Below the pieces are notes generated by a model. The model saw only the letters and a program-made list of their open reading frames with translations, was not told where the DNA came from and ran no database searches. From NCBI RefSeq assembly GCF_007830455.1, contig NZ_VLLB01000005.1, positions 186,001 to 250,000 on the forward strand: a stretch of 64,000 nt of DNA. Direction: 5' to 3'. Shown here piece after piece: positions 43,209-51,315 of the stretch. Position numbers and translations under genes: made by a program. Positions within the stretch are counted from its first letter, which is position 1, and each line of letters starts with the position of its first letter. The stretch is from Pseudoduganella lurida (lineage in GTDB: Bacteria > Pseudomonadota > Gammaproteobacteria > Burkholderiales > Burkholderiaceae_D).

Positions 43209-44420
43209 GTGTCATTTCCGGTAAGCGACGCGGCCTTCGCGATTTCTCCCCTGACGGCGGAATTCAGGGACAGGACAGTGGAGGCGCACTTCAGCCACCA
43301 CCTGCTTCCTCAGAGCAAGGCCCAGCTGCGAATGACCGTGATGTTCTGCGCTTCGTGCTTCGTCCTGTTCGGCATCACGGATGTGATGTCGCTGGGCTGG
43401 AACGAAACGACGATGCTGCTCGTGGCGTGCCGCATCCTGGTTTTCTTCATCGCTGCCGCCGGCTGCGTCGTCAACTACCTGCATCCCCATTCGGTCGGCA
43501 AGGCCTACCTGACGGCCAGCGTGACCGAGATCATCTGCCTGCTGGCCTTTGCCCTGGCGGTCGTGTCCCGGCCGGCCGAACTGCCGTGGCACGCGATGGC
43601 CATGTCCATCATGGTGCTCGTCATCTACCTGTACATCCCGAACCGGCTGATCTACGCGATCGCGATCGCGATCGTCTCCACCATCGTGTTCGTCATCGTC
43701 GCACTGATCCTGGACCGGCTGAAGGGCGAGGAGATGCTGACGATGACGATGCTGCTCACACTTGCCAACGGCTTCGGCTGCATCGCCGCGCGCCGCTACA
43801 GCCTGATCCGGCGCGAGGAATTCCGCGTGCAGTCGGTGCTGAAGAACCTGTCCGAGCGCGATCCGCTCACCGGCTGCCACAACCGCCGCTACCTGCAGCA
43901 GGAACTGCTGAACATGGAGCTGTCGCGGGCGCGCCGGTTTCGCCTCAGCCTGGCCGTGATCGTGTGCGACATCGATTACTTCAAGTCCGTCAACGACAAC
44001 TATGGCCATCCGGCCGGTGACCGGGTGCTGGTGGCGTTCGCGAACATGATGCGCGGGATGATCCGGGAGAACGTCGACAGCCTGATCCGCTTCGGCGGCG
44101 AGGAGTTCCTGCTGGTGCTGCCGGAAACGGACCTGGCGGGCGGCATGCACCTGGCCGAGCGCATGCGCGCGGCGCTGTCGGCCATGTCGACGCAGGTGGC
44201 GCCCGGCGAGCACGTGGGCGTGACGGCCAGCTTCGGCGTCACCGCCGTCAACTTCGCCACCGTTTCCGCGCGCTTCCCGCAGGAGGCACTGATCGAGCTG
44301 GCCGACCAGTTGCTGTACGCCGCCAAGAACGGCGGCCGCAACACCGTCAGGGCGCTGGACTTCCATGGCCGGCAGGGCGTGCACGCGCCGCGCCGCATCG
44401 GCAACGGCACCACCAGCTGA
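43209..44420 (+). CDS. Membrane diguanylate cyclase (MASE-like N-terminus)
   Basis: 403 residues from the GTG at 43209, which is preceded by AGGAGG; an ATG at 43185 would add 8 residues. Six hydrophobic helices in residues ~40-200 form a MASE-type membrane sensor. The GGDEF domain starts about residue 215 with DPLTGCHNRRYLQQEL, catalytic motif RFGGEEF near 300. This is an active GGEEF form; no EAL and no obvious inhibitory RxxD. The short C-terminal tail is Arg-rich. Stands alone. Confidence 0.92.
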   Translation: MSFPVSDAAFAISPLTAEFRDRTVEAHFSHHLLPQSKAQLRMTVMFCASCFVLFGITDVMSLGWNETTMLLVACRILVFFIAAAGCVVNYLHPHSVGKAYLTASVTEIICLLAFALAVVSRPAELPWHAMAMSIMVLVIYLYIPNRLIYAIAIAIVSTIVFVIVALILDRLKGEEMLTMTMLLTLANGFGCIAARRYSLIRREEFRVQSVLKNLSERDPLTGCHNRRYLQQELLNMELSRARRFRLSLAVIVCDIDYFKSVNDNYGHPAGDRVLVAFANMMRGMIRENVDSLIRFGGEEFLLVLPETDLAGGMHLAERMRAALSAMSTQVAPGEHVGVTASFGVTAVNFATVSARFPQEALIELADQLLYAAKNGGRNTVRALDFHGRQGVHAPRRIGNGTTS

Positions 44421-44565
44421 CGCGGCCGGCGTCGCGCCGGCGTCACATTAGCGTCACACCTGCCCAATGGCAGAGGCACTGCCATTCCACGCCGTGCTAC
44501 CTTGGTATTTCATCGTCGTCCGCTTCGCGTTCCAGCACGCCCGTGCCTGACAGGAGGTCGCCACA

Positions 44566-45306
44566 GTGGAAGCCGTTCGCCCGGTCCTGTTGCGGGTCTG
44601 CCGCGTCGTACTGGTGGCCACGCTGCCTGCCACAGCTTGGCTGAACGCCCCTGAGGCGCGCGCGCAGGCGCCTGCCGCCGAACGTGCGCCGGACACGTTG
44701 GAGGAGCGCGTGCGCGCCTGCATCGGCTGCCACGGCGTGCAGGGGAGAGGGGTCGAGAACGTGTACTTTCCCCGCCTGGCCGGCAAGCCCGCCGGCTACC
44801 TGTACAACCAGCTGGTGGCCTTCCGCGATGGCCGCCGCAAGTACGTGCCGATGAATTACCTGCTGGCCTACCTGCCCGATCCCTACCTGATGCAGATGGC
44901 GCAGCACTTCGCGCGGCTCGATCCGCCGCCGCTGGCGCAGCCGGCCGTCGATCGTCCCGCGCAGCAGCTGGTGGACGGGCGCCGCATCGTCACGCAGGGC
45001 ATCCCGGCGCGGAAGATCCCGGCCTGCGCCAGCTGCCACGGCGCAGGCCTGGGCGGACGCGAACCGGGCATTCCCGGCCTCCTTGGCCTGCGCGCCGATT
45101 ACGTGAGCGCGCAGCTGGGTGCGTGGCGCTACGGCCTGCGCACGGCACTTGCGCCGGACTGCATGCAGGTGATCGCGGCCAGCCTCACGGAGCCGGAAGT
45201 GGCGGCCGTGTCGGCCTGGCTCGCGTCCTTGCCGGTCGATCCCGGCGTGCGGCCGGCGAAGACGGGCGGTGCGCTGCCGATGGGCTGCGGCAGCCAGGCA
45301 CGCTAG
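44566..45306 (+). CDS. Di-haem cytochrome c (c4/c553-like)
   Basis: A 246-residue exported protein with two CxxCH haem sites: CIGCHG near 51-56 and CASCHG near 154-159. Signal-like N-terminus (VEAVRPVLLRVCRVVLVATLPATAW). GTG start 44566 with AGGAGG 8 bases upstream. First gene in the operon with the other cytochromes and the oxidase; likely brings electrons to the oxidase in the periplasm. Confidence 0.9.
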   Translation: MEAVRPVLLRVCRVVLVATLPATAWLNAPEARAQAPAAERAPDTLEERVRACIGCHGVQGRGVENVYFPRLAGKPAGYLYNQLVAFRDGRRKYVPMNYLLAYLPDPYLMQMAQHFARLDPPPLAQPAVDRPAQQLVDGRRIVTQGIPARKIPACASCHGAGLGGREPGIPGLLGLRADYVSAQLGAWRYGLRTALAPDCMQVIAASLTEPEVAAVSAWLASLPVDPGVRPAKTGGALPMGCGSQAR

Positions 45307-45314
45307 GAGGCGGC

Positions 45315-46613
45315 ATGCACCTGCTGCGACCCTCCCGCCTGCCCTTGCCGGTACTGCTGGCCGCCTCGCTTGCCGGGCCGATGGCGCAGTTGGCCATGCC
45401 CGCAGCCGCGCAGGCCCGCCCACCGGCCGCGGCACGGGCACCGGCAGCGGCCCTGCTGGAGCGGGGCCGCTATCTCGCCCAGGCCGGCGACTGCATCGCC
45501 TGCCACACGCAGCCCGGCGCGAAAATCTTCTCCGGCAACCGGCCGATGCCCACGCCCTTCGGCACCCTGTACGCGCCGAACATCACGCCGGACGTGGCCA
45601 CCGGCATCGGCCGCTGGAGCGCGGACGATTTCTACAGGATGATGCACACGGGCCGCGGCCGGGACGGCAAGCTGCTGTACCCGGCCATGCCGTTCGCCAG
45701 CTACACGAAGGTCACGCGCGCCGACTGCGACGCGCTCTTCGCCTACCTGCGCTCGGTGCCGCCGGTGCGGCTGGCCACCCGCGAGCACGACCTGCGCTTC
45801 CCCTACAACAACCGCAACCTGCTGATCGGCTGGCGCACGCTGTTCTTCAGCGAAGGCGAGTACCGGCCGGACAAGGGGCAGTCGGCCGAATGGAACCGCG
45901 GCGCCTACCTGGTCGAAGGGCTGGGCCACTGCGCCATGTGCCACACGCCGATCAACGCACTGGGCGGCTCGTCGCAGGAACAGGCGTTCCGCGGCGGCCT
46001 GATCCCCATGCAGAACTGGTATGCGCCCTCGCTCACGTCGAACCGAGAGGCAGGCCTCGGTACCTGGGAGATCCGCGATATCGTCGACCTGCTGCAGGCG
46101 GGCGTGTCGCAGCGCGGCACCGTCTACGGGCCGATGGCGGAGGTCACCTACAACAGCCTGCAGCACCTGAGCGATGCCGATATCCGCGCCATGGCGGTGT
46201 ACCTGAAAAGCCTGCCCGCGGACCAGCCGGCGCAGCCGTCACCGGCCAATGCGCCGCAGCGCGCGGACGTGAGCCAGCTGTTTGCCGAAGGCCGTGGCCT
46301 GTACGCGCAACAGTGCGCCAGCTGCCACGGCGCGGCGGGGAAGGGCAAGCCGCCGCACTATCCGCCGCTGGCGAACAACCAGTCGATCATCATGACGTCC
46401 GCCGTCAACCCGGTGCGCATGGTGCTCAATGGCGGCTACCCGCCGGGCACGCGCAGGAACCCGATGCCGTACGGGATGCCGCCGTTCGCGCACGAGCTGA
46501 CCGATGCGCAGGTCGCCGCCGTCGTCACCTACATCCGCAACGCGTGGGGCAATCGCGCCGGGGCTGTCGGCCCGCGCGATGTCAACGCGCTGCGGTCCGC
46601 CACCGTCGACTAG
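45315..46613 (+). CDS. Tri-haem cytochrome c, alcohol dehydrogenase subunit II type
   Basis: A 432-residue periplasmic or membrane-linked protein with three haem sites CIACH (about 59), CAMCH (about 207) and CASCH (about 335). Whole-length style resembles the AdhB/gluconate-dehydrogenase cytochrome subunit (LLERGRYLAQAGDCIACHTQP, GGLIPMQNWYAPSLTSN, FAEGRGLYAQQCASCHG). Signal peptide at start. AGGAGG precedes ATG 45315. No partner quinoprotein dehydrogenase in the window; in this operon it may instead feed the oxidase. Confidence 0.9.
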   Translation: MHLLRPSRLPLPVLLAASLAGPMAQLAMPAAAQARPPAAARAPAAALLERGRYLAQAGDCIACHTQPGAKIFSGNRPMPTPFGTLYAPNITPDVATGIGRWSADDFYRMMHTGRGRDGKLLYPAMPFASYTKVTRADCDALFAYLRSVPPVRLATREHDLRFPYNNRNLLIGWRTLFFSEGEYRPDKGQSAEWNRGAYLVEGLGHCAMCHTPINALGGSSQEQAFRGGLIPMQNWYAPSLTSNREAGLGTWEIRDIVDLLQAGVSQRGTVYGPMAEVTYNSLQHLSDADIRAMAVYLKSLPADQPAQPSPANAPQRADVSQLFAEGRGLYAQQCASCHGAAGKGKPPHYPPLANNQSIIMTSAVNPVRMVLNGGYPPGTRRNPMPYGMPPFAHELTDAQVAAVVTYIRNAWGNRAGAVGPRDVNALRSATVD

Positions 46614-46623
46614 GAGAGAGCAG

Positions 46624-46791
46624 ATGTTCACCGAACCGGACGAGTCTTCGGACCAGCAGGCCCGCGTGGAGGCCGTCGTCGCGCGCGGGCCAGCTGGCGC
46701 GTTTGCCGTGGCCGGTGCTGCCGTCGCCATCGTGCTGGCCCTGTGGCTGGCGTTCTACCTGTTCGTGTTCCTCGCACGGGGAGGGGCCTGA
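46624..46791 (+). CDS. Small single-helix oxidase subunit (IIa-like)
   Basis: A 55-residue protein with one membrane helix (FAVAGAAVAIVLALWLAFYLFVF) after an acidic head. It lies between the cytochrome and the CuA subunit and ends 1 base before the next ATG. Position and size fit the subunit IIa of ba3 oxidases. Confidence 0.8.
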   Translation: MFTEPDESSDQQARVEAVVARGPAGAFAVAGAAVAIVLALWLAFYLFVFLARGGA

Positions 46792-46792
46792 G

Positions 46793-47335
46793 ATGGACGG
46801 CCACGCCATGGCGGTGGGCGCCGAGCGCCGCTGGGCGGTGGTCACGGGCGCCATCATCCTGTTCCTGACGGGGATGCTGGCATATATGAGCCTGCACTGG
46901 GCAACCATGCCGCCGGCGCGCATGGAGACCATCGATCCGGCCACGCTGCACCTGTCCGGCGAATTCGTCGAGGCCAACCTGGGCACGGCGCGCGAGGCGG
47001 ATGGCGCCGTCACCGTGCGGCTGCTGGCGAGCCAGTATGCGTTCACGCCGCAGTGCGTGCTGGTGCCGCGCGACACGCCGGTGCGCATCCGCGCCACCAG
47101 TTCCGATGTCGTGCATGGCTTCTCGGTGGCCGGAACCAACGTCAACATGATGCTGGCGCCGGGCTATGTGTCGCAGTTCGCCACGCGCTTCCAGCGGGGC
47201 GGCGAGTTCCTGATGCCGTGCCACGAGTTCTGCGGCATCGGCCACGCGGCCATGTGGGCGAAGGTGCGGGTGGTGGAGCCGGCGGCGTTCGCGGCGGCGC
47301 TGCAGGGCGGGAGGGCCAGCTGTGTCGGACCTTGA
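46793..47335 (+). CDS. ba3-type cytochrome oxidase subunit II
   Basis: A 180-residue protein: one N-terminal helix (WAVVTGAIILFLTGMLAYMSL), then a cupredoxin domain. CuA ligands are visible in CHEFCGIGHAAM (about 143-154) and VVHGFSVAGTN. Short loop structure matches the ba3/B-type branch rather than aa3. Overlaps subunit I by 14 bases. Confidence 0.95.
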   Translation: MDGHAMAVGAERRWAVVTGAIILFLTGMLAYMSLHWATMPPARMETIDPATLHLSGEFVEANLGTAREADGAVTVRLLASQYAFTPQCVLVPRDTPVRIRATSSDVVHGFSVAGTNVNMMLAPGYVSQFATRFQRGGEFLMPCHEFCGIGHAAMWAKVRVVEPAAFAAALQGGRASCVGP

Positions 47336-49010
47336 TCCCGCTGTCGGGCCGCGAACGGGGTTGCCCGCCGACGCGCGCACCGATCCGCTGTTGTCGTCGC
47401 GCCGCCTGGTGCTGTGGCACTTCTGGGTCGCGTTCATCGCCTTCTTCGTCGCGCTGCTGCTGGGCGAGTGGCAGATGTACGTCCGCAGCCCGCTGCGCGA
47501 CTGGATCGGCAATCCGGAGCTGTACTACCGCTCCGTCACGGCACATGGCACGGCGATGGGCTATGTGTTTCCCACGCTGGTGGCAATGGGCTTCGGCCAT
47601 GCGATCGTGGCGCTGTCGCTGAAGCAGCCGCTCGTCGGACGGCGCTGGGCCTGGGCCGGTTTTGCCCTCGTCGTGCTGGGCACCGTCACGGCGATGGTGC
47701 CCGTGTCGATGGGACTGGCGTCGGTGCTGTACACGTTCTATCCGCCGCTGGTGGGCAATCCGTTCTACTACATCGGCGTGGTGCTGGTGGTGGCCGGTTC
47801 GTGGATCTGGGTGGCGCTGATGGCGGTGAACCTGCGTGTGTGGCGCAAGGCCCATCCCGGCGCGGTGGTGCCGCTGCCGATGTTCGCCAACTTGGCCGGG
47901 GCCTATCTGTGGGCGTGGACGTCGCTGGGCGCCGCCATCGAGATCCTGTTCCAGATCCTGCCGGTGGCGCTGGGCTGGCGGCACACGATCGATGCGGGCC
48001 TGGCGCGCGTGTTCTTCTCGTGGACGCTGCATGCCATCGTCTATTTCTGGCTGATGCCGGCCTATATCGCCTTCTACACGCTGGTACCGCGCGCGATCGG
48101 CGGGCGGCTGTACAGCGACACGATGGCGCGGCTGTCGTTCGTGCTGTTCCTGGTGTTCTCGATGCCGATCGGCGTGCACCACCTGTTCCAGGATCCGCAG
48201 GTGGGGTCCGGCGTGAAGTTCCTGCATGCCGTCTTCACGGGCATGGTGGCGGTGCCGACGCTGCTGACGATCTTTACCATCACCGCGTCCGTGGAAATCG
48301 CCGGACGGCTGCGGGGCGGCACGGGACTGGTCGGCTGGGTGAAGCGGCTGCCGTGGCACAACCCGATGATGCTGGCGCTGGCGTTCTCCTTCGTGCTGCT
48401 GGGCTTCGGCGGCGCCGGTGGCCTGATCAACATGAGCTACCAGCTCGACTTCGCCATCCACAACACGCAGTGGATCACGGGGCACTTCCACCTGATCTTT
48501 GGCGGCGCGATCGTCATCATGTATTTCGCCGTCGCCTACGACCTGTGGCCGCACCTGACGGGCCGCGAACTGGAAAACGGCCGTGCAATCCGCTGGCAGC
48601 TGTGGCTGTGGTTCGTGGGGATGATCGTGCTCACCTTCCCGTGGCACGTGGTCGGCATCCTCGGCATGCCGCGGCGGATGGCGTATTTCGACTACGCCGA
48701 TCCGGCCATCGCGCCGCAGGCCATCACGGTCATCATCACCTTCCTCGGCGGGCTGCTGCTGGTCGTCTCCGGGCTGCTGTTCCTGCTGGTGCTGGCGCGC
48801 GGCCATCGCGGCGCCACCGTCACGCTGCCCGAATTCACGTTCAGCCGGAGCGCGCATGCCGAGCACACGCCGGCCGCGCTGAACGGCTACGGCATCTGGC
48901 TGGCGCTGATGATCGGGCTGTCGGTCGTCAACTACGGGTACCCCATCAGCCAGCTCATGCTGCTGCCGCAGACGTCCGTGCCGGCGGTGCCGATCGGCGG
49001 ACCGCCATGA
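47322..49010 (+). CDS. ba3-type cytochrome oxidase subunit I
   Basis: A 562-residue haem-copper oxidase core with 12-13 helices. Ligands: low-spin haem His in AHGTAMG, CuB His in SWTLHAIVYFWLMPAY and VHHLFQDP, and the high-spin haem His in TGHFHLIFGG. The lack of the A-type E(x)xxH K/D channel pattern and the presence of a short C-terminal region suit B-family oxidases. GTG start overlaps subunit II. Ends in GGPP just before two micro-ORF repeats. Confidence 0.95.
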   Translation: MSDLDPAVGPRTGLPADARTDPLLSSRRLVLWHFWVAFIAFFVALLLGEWQMYVRSPLRDWIGNPELYYRSVTAHGTAMGYVFPTLVAMGFGHAIVALSLKQPLVGRRWAWAGFALVVLGTVTAMVPVSMGLASVLYTFYPPLVGNPFYYIGVVLVVAGSWIWVALMAVNLRVWRKAHPGAVVPLPMFANLAGAYLWAWTSLGAAIEILFQILPVALGWRHTIDAGLARVFFSWTLHAIVYFWLMPAYIAFYTLVPRAIGGRLYSDTMARLSFVLFLVFSMPIGVHHLFQDPQVGSGVKFLHAVFTGMVAVPTLLTIFTITASVEIAGRLRGGTGLVGWVKRLPWHNPMMLALAFSFVLLGFGGAGGLINMSYQLDFAIHNTQWITGHFHLIFGGAIVIMYFAVAYDLWPHLTGRELENGRAIRWQLWLWFVGMIVLTFPWHVVGILGMPRRMAYFDYADPAIAPQAITVIITFLGGLLLVVSGLLFLLVLARGHRGATVTLPEFTFSRSAHAEHTPAALNGYGIWLALMIGLSVVNYGYPISQLMLLPQTSVPAVPIGGPP

Positions 49011-49134
49011 GCGCATTCTCTTTTCGGAATAGCTGGCGCTCGGGCAGGGTGCCGTCGGGAGGGCCGCCATGAGGACGTTCCCTTCCGGACGTGGCTGGTG
49101 CGGGGATGGGGTCCCGTCGGGAGGGCCCCCATGA
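49007..49134 (+). repeat. Two 62-base tandem repeats holding 21-residue micro-ORFs
   Basis: ATG codons occur at 49007, 49069 and 49131, exactly 62 bases apart. The first two read MSAFSFRNSWRSGRVPSGGPP and a second 21-residue frame (MRTFPSGRGW..VPSGGPP), each ending in ATGA that starts the next. The third ATG is the cytochrome start. The subunit I end VPIGGPP matches the GGPP tails. Likely a duplicated junction (GGGAGG plus ATGA) that still couples translation; unlikely to be functional peptides. Confidence 0.8.
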
Positions 49135-49916
49135 GCGAACGGACCTTCTCGCTGAAGAACCGCTGGTTCACCGGCAGCGTGCTGGCGGTGCTGGCGATCG
49201 CCCTCGTCGCTGCGCTGATCGGTTTCGTGTGGATGCCGCGTGCCCATGCGCGCGATGCGCTGGCCGGCATGTGGGAATCGATCTGCCGCGCGGCTGGCGT
49301 GCCGGTGCCGTACACGGGTCCCGGCCTCGACATCGACACGGCGCAGCGCTCCACCGGCGTGATCGTGATGGCGCAGATGATGGCGCCGGCGGACGGTGCG
49401 TCGATCGGCCGCGGCGCCACGCTGGCGATGCGCTGCACGATGTGCCACGGCGCGCGCGGCATGAGCCCGGCCGGTTCGCCGCACCTGGCCGGACAGCCGG
49501 CCGCCGCCACCTACAAGCAGCTGCGCGACTACCGGTCCGGCCACCGCGCCAGCGCCATCATGCGTCCCCTGGTCGAAGAGCTGTCCGACGCCGACATGCG
49601 CGACCTCGCCGCCTACTACGCCTACCTGCCGCGCGAACGGCTGGCCGATCCGATCGACCAGTCCACGCCGCGCCTGGTGCGCCACGGCGACCCGCTGCGC
49701 AACGTGGGCGCCTGCGCTTCCTGCCACGCGGTCGAGATCCGCAAGCCCGCCTCGCCGTGGCTGGACGGCCTGCCGGAATCCTATCTGCACCAGCAGCTGC
49801 TCGCCTTCCGCAACGGCACCCGCCACAACGACGTCAACGCCCAGATGCGCAACGCCGCCCGCCACCTCACCGACCAGGAAGTCGCCGACCTCGCGCGCTA
49901 CTACGCAGCCCGGTGA
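49131..49916 (+). CDS. Di-haem cytochrome c at end of oxidase operon
   Basis: A 261-residue membrane-anchored cytochrome: helix at about 14-33 (VLAVLAIALVAALIGFVW), then CTMCHG near 106 and CASCHA near 198. Both halves have c4-like folds (LAGQPAAATYKQLRDYRSG and YLHQQLLAFRNGTR). Coupled to the micro-ORFs. With the other two cytochromes this gives seven haems c feeding one ba3 oxidase. Confidence 0.92.
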   Translation: MSERTFSLKNRWFTGSVLAVLAIALVAALIGFVWMPRAHARDALAGMWESICRAAGVPVPYTGPGLDIDTAQRSTGVIVMAQMMAPADGASIGRGATLAMRCTMCHGARGMSPAGSPHLAGQPAAATYKQLRDYRSGHRASAIMRPLVEELSDADMRDLAAYYAYLPRERLADPIDQSTPRLVRHGDPLRNVGACASCHAVEIRKPASPWLDGLPESYLHQQLLAFRNGTRHNDVNAQMRNAARHLTDQEVADLARYYAAR

Positions 49917-49925
49917 TCTAAGGCC

Positions 49926-50043
49926 GAGCCCGTGTCCACCTTGGGGGTGGAGCAGGGAATTCGCGAAATATATTTCGCGCCTGCGCAACGGAGCTGCCTT
50001 GCAAGGCAGCTCTCCTTCCTGACCCCAAAATCGGACACGGGCT
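49926..50043. repeat. Nested palindrome element (REP/MITE-like)
   Basis: Outer arms AGCCCGTGTCC (49927-49937) and GGACACGGGCT (50033-50043) are inverted. Inside lie a perfect 18-base palindrome at 49962-49979 (CGCGAAATA / TATTTCGCG) and a perfect 22-base palindrome at 49991-50012 (GAGCTGCCTTG and its complement). It fills the gap between two convergent genes and shares the GACACGGGCT core with the repeat after fbp. Confidence 0.8.
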
Positions 50044-50058
50044 GGACCGTGGGGCGTA

Positions 50059-51222
50059 TCAGTAGCTGGTGATGGCCACCGGCTGCCCGCCCTTGAAGGA
50101 GAAAATCGTGACCGGCGAGGATTTCATGTCGCCCTTCGCGTCGAAGGCGTAGGTGCCGGCGACGCCCTGGTAGGTGCCGGCGGAGATGGCAGCGCCCACC
50201 TTGGCGGGGTCGAGCGAGTTCGTCTTCTGCATCGCCTGGGCGAACAGGTTGGCGGCGTCGTAGTAGGAGGCGGCGTAGACGTCCGGCTCGGCGTTGAAGC
50301 GCTTCTTGAACCTGGCCTTGAAGGCCGGGCCGCTGGCGGCCTTGTCGAGCAGCGCGCCGCCCTGCGAGCACAGCACGTTGGCGCCGACCGCATCGCCACC
50401 CAGCTTGCCCATTTCGGACGTGCAGATGGTGTCGCCGCCCAGCAGCTTGGCGTTGATGCCCAGCTGGCGGATCTGGCGTGCCATCGGGCCGCCCTGCGGC
50501 GCATAGCCGCCGAAGAAGATGGCTTCCACGTTCTTCGATTTCAGCGTGGTGAGGATGGCGGTGAAGTCCACGGCCTTGTCGGTCGTGTACTCGTGCGCGA
50601 CGACGTTCATGCCGGCCGCGCGGGCGCTCTTCTTGAATTCCGCCGCCAGTCCCTGGCCGAAGGCGGTGCGGTCGTCGATCACGGCCACCGTCTTGAGCTT
50701 CAGTTCCCTGGCCGCGTACAGCGCCATCTTCGATCCCAGCTGCGTATCGCTGGCGTTCACGCGGAACAGGTTTTTATAGCCCTGTTGCGTGAGCTTCGGA
50801 TTCGAGGCCACGCTGGCCACGACCACGCCACTGCCCGCATACACGCGGGAAGACGGGATCGCCACGCCGGAGTTGTACGGCCCGACCACGTACTTGACGC
50901 CGCCGTCGGCCAGCTTCTGCGCCACGGCCACGCCGGCTTTCGGGTCGCCCTGGTCGTCCTCGGACACCAGTTCGAACCTGATCTTCTTGCCGCCGACCGT
51001 GACCGGCTTCGCGTTCAGATCTTCCAGCGCGAGACGCGCGCCGTTTTCGTTGTCCTTGCCCGAAAACGCCTGCGCGCCGGACAGCGGGCCGCTGTGGCCG
51101 ATCTTCACCACCGTCTCCTGCGCCAGCGCGGACGATGCCAGTGTTGACGATGCCAGCGCAATGGCGCCGAGGCCCGCGAGCACGGTGCGCAGGCAATGGT
51201 GCTGGTTCTTCTGATTGTTCAT
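50059..51222 (-). CDS. Branched-chain amino acid ABC transporter binding protein (LivK-type)
   Basis: A 387-residue periplasmic-binding protein with a signal peptide (about 1-34, ASSALAQE). Peripla_BP_6 text: VVKIGHSGPLSGAQAFSGKDNENGARLALEDLNA, and DDQGDPKAGVAVAQKLADGGVKYVVGPYNSGVAIPSSRVYAGSG. No permease or ATPase genes nearby, so it stands alone or works with a distant transporter. Confidence 0.93.
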   Translation of the reverse strand: MNNQKNQHHCLRTVLAGLGAIALASSTLASSALAQETVVKIGHSGPLSGAQAFSGKDNENGARLALEDLNAKPVTVGGKKIRFELVSEDDQGDPKAGVAVAQKLADGGVKYVVGPYNSGVAIPSSRVYAGSGVVVASVASNPKLTQQGYKNLFRVNASDTQLGSKMALYAARELKLKTVAVIDDRTAFGQGLAAEFKKSARAAGMNVVAHEYTTDKAVDFTAILTTLKSKNVEAIFFGGYAPQGGPMARQIRQLGINAKLLGGDTICTSEMGKLGGDAVGANVLCSQGGALLDKAASGPAFKARFKKRFNAEPDVYAASYYDAANLFAQAMQKTNSLDPAKVGAAISAGTYQGVAGTYAFDAKGDMKSSPVTIFSFKGGQPVAITSY

Positions 51223-51315
51223 GGACTGCTCCCGTCATGGTCGAGTAGCGTGGATTATCCACGTTTTCGTCCCGGCCGCCAGCCCTGCGGCATGCAGGGA
51301 AGGAGCAGGGCGCGG

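Noticed and set aside
49007..49134. Two short secreted or regulatory peptides
   Set aside because: The 21-residue texts come from a 62-bp duplication of the same junction and show no conserved residues except the GGPP end.
47142..49988. Long minus-strand frame opposite the oxidase genes
   Set aside because: Shadow of the haem-copper oxidase and cytochrome genes; low-complexity His/Arg/Gln text with no motif.
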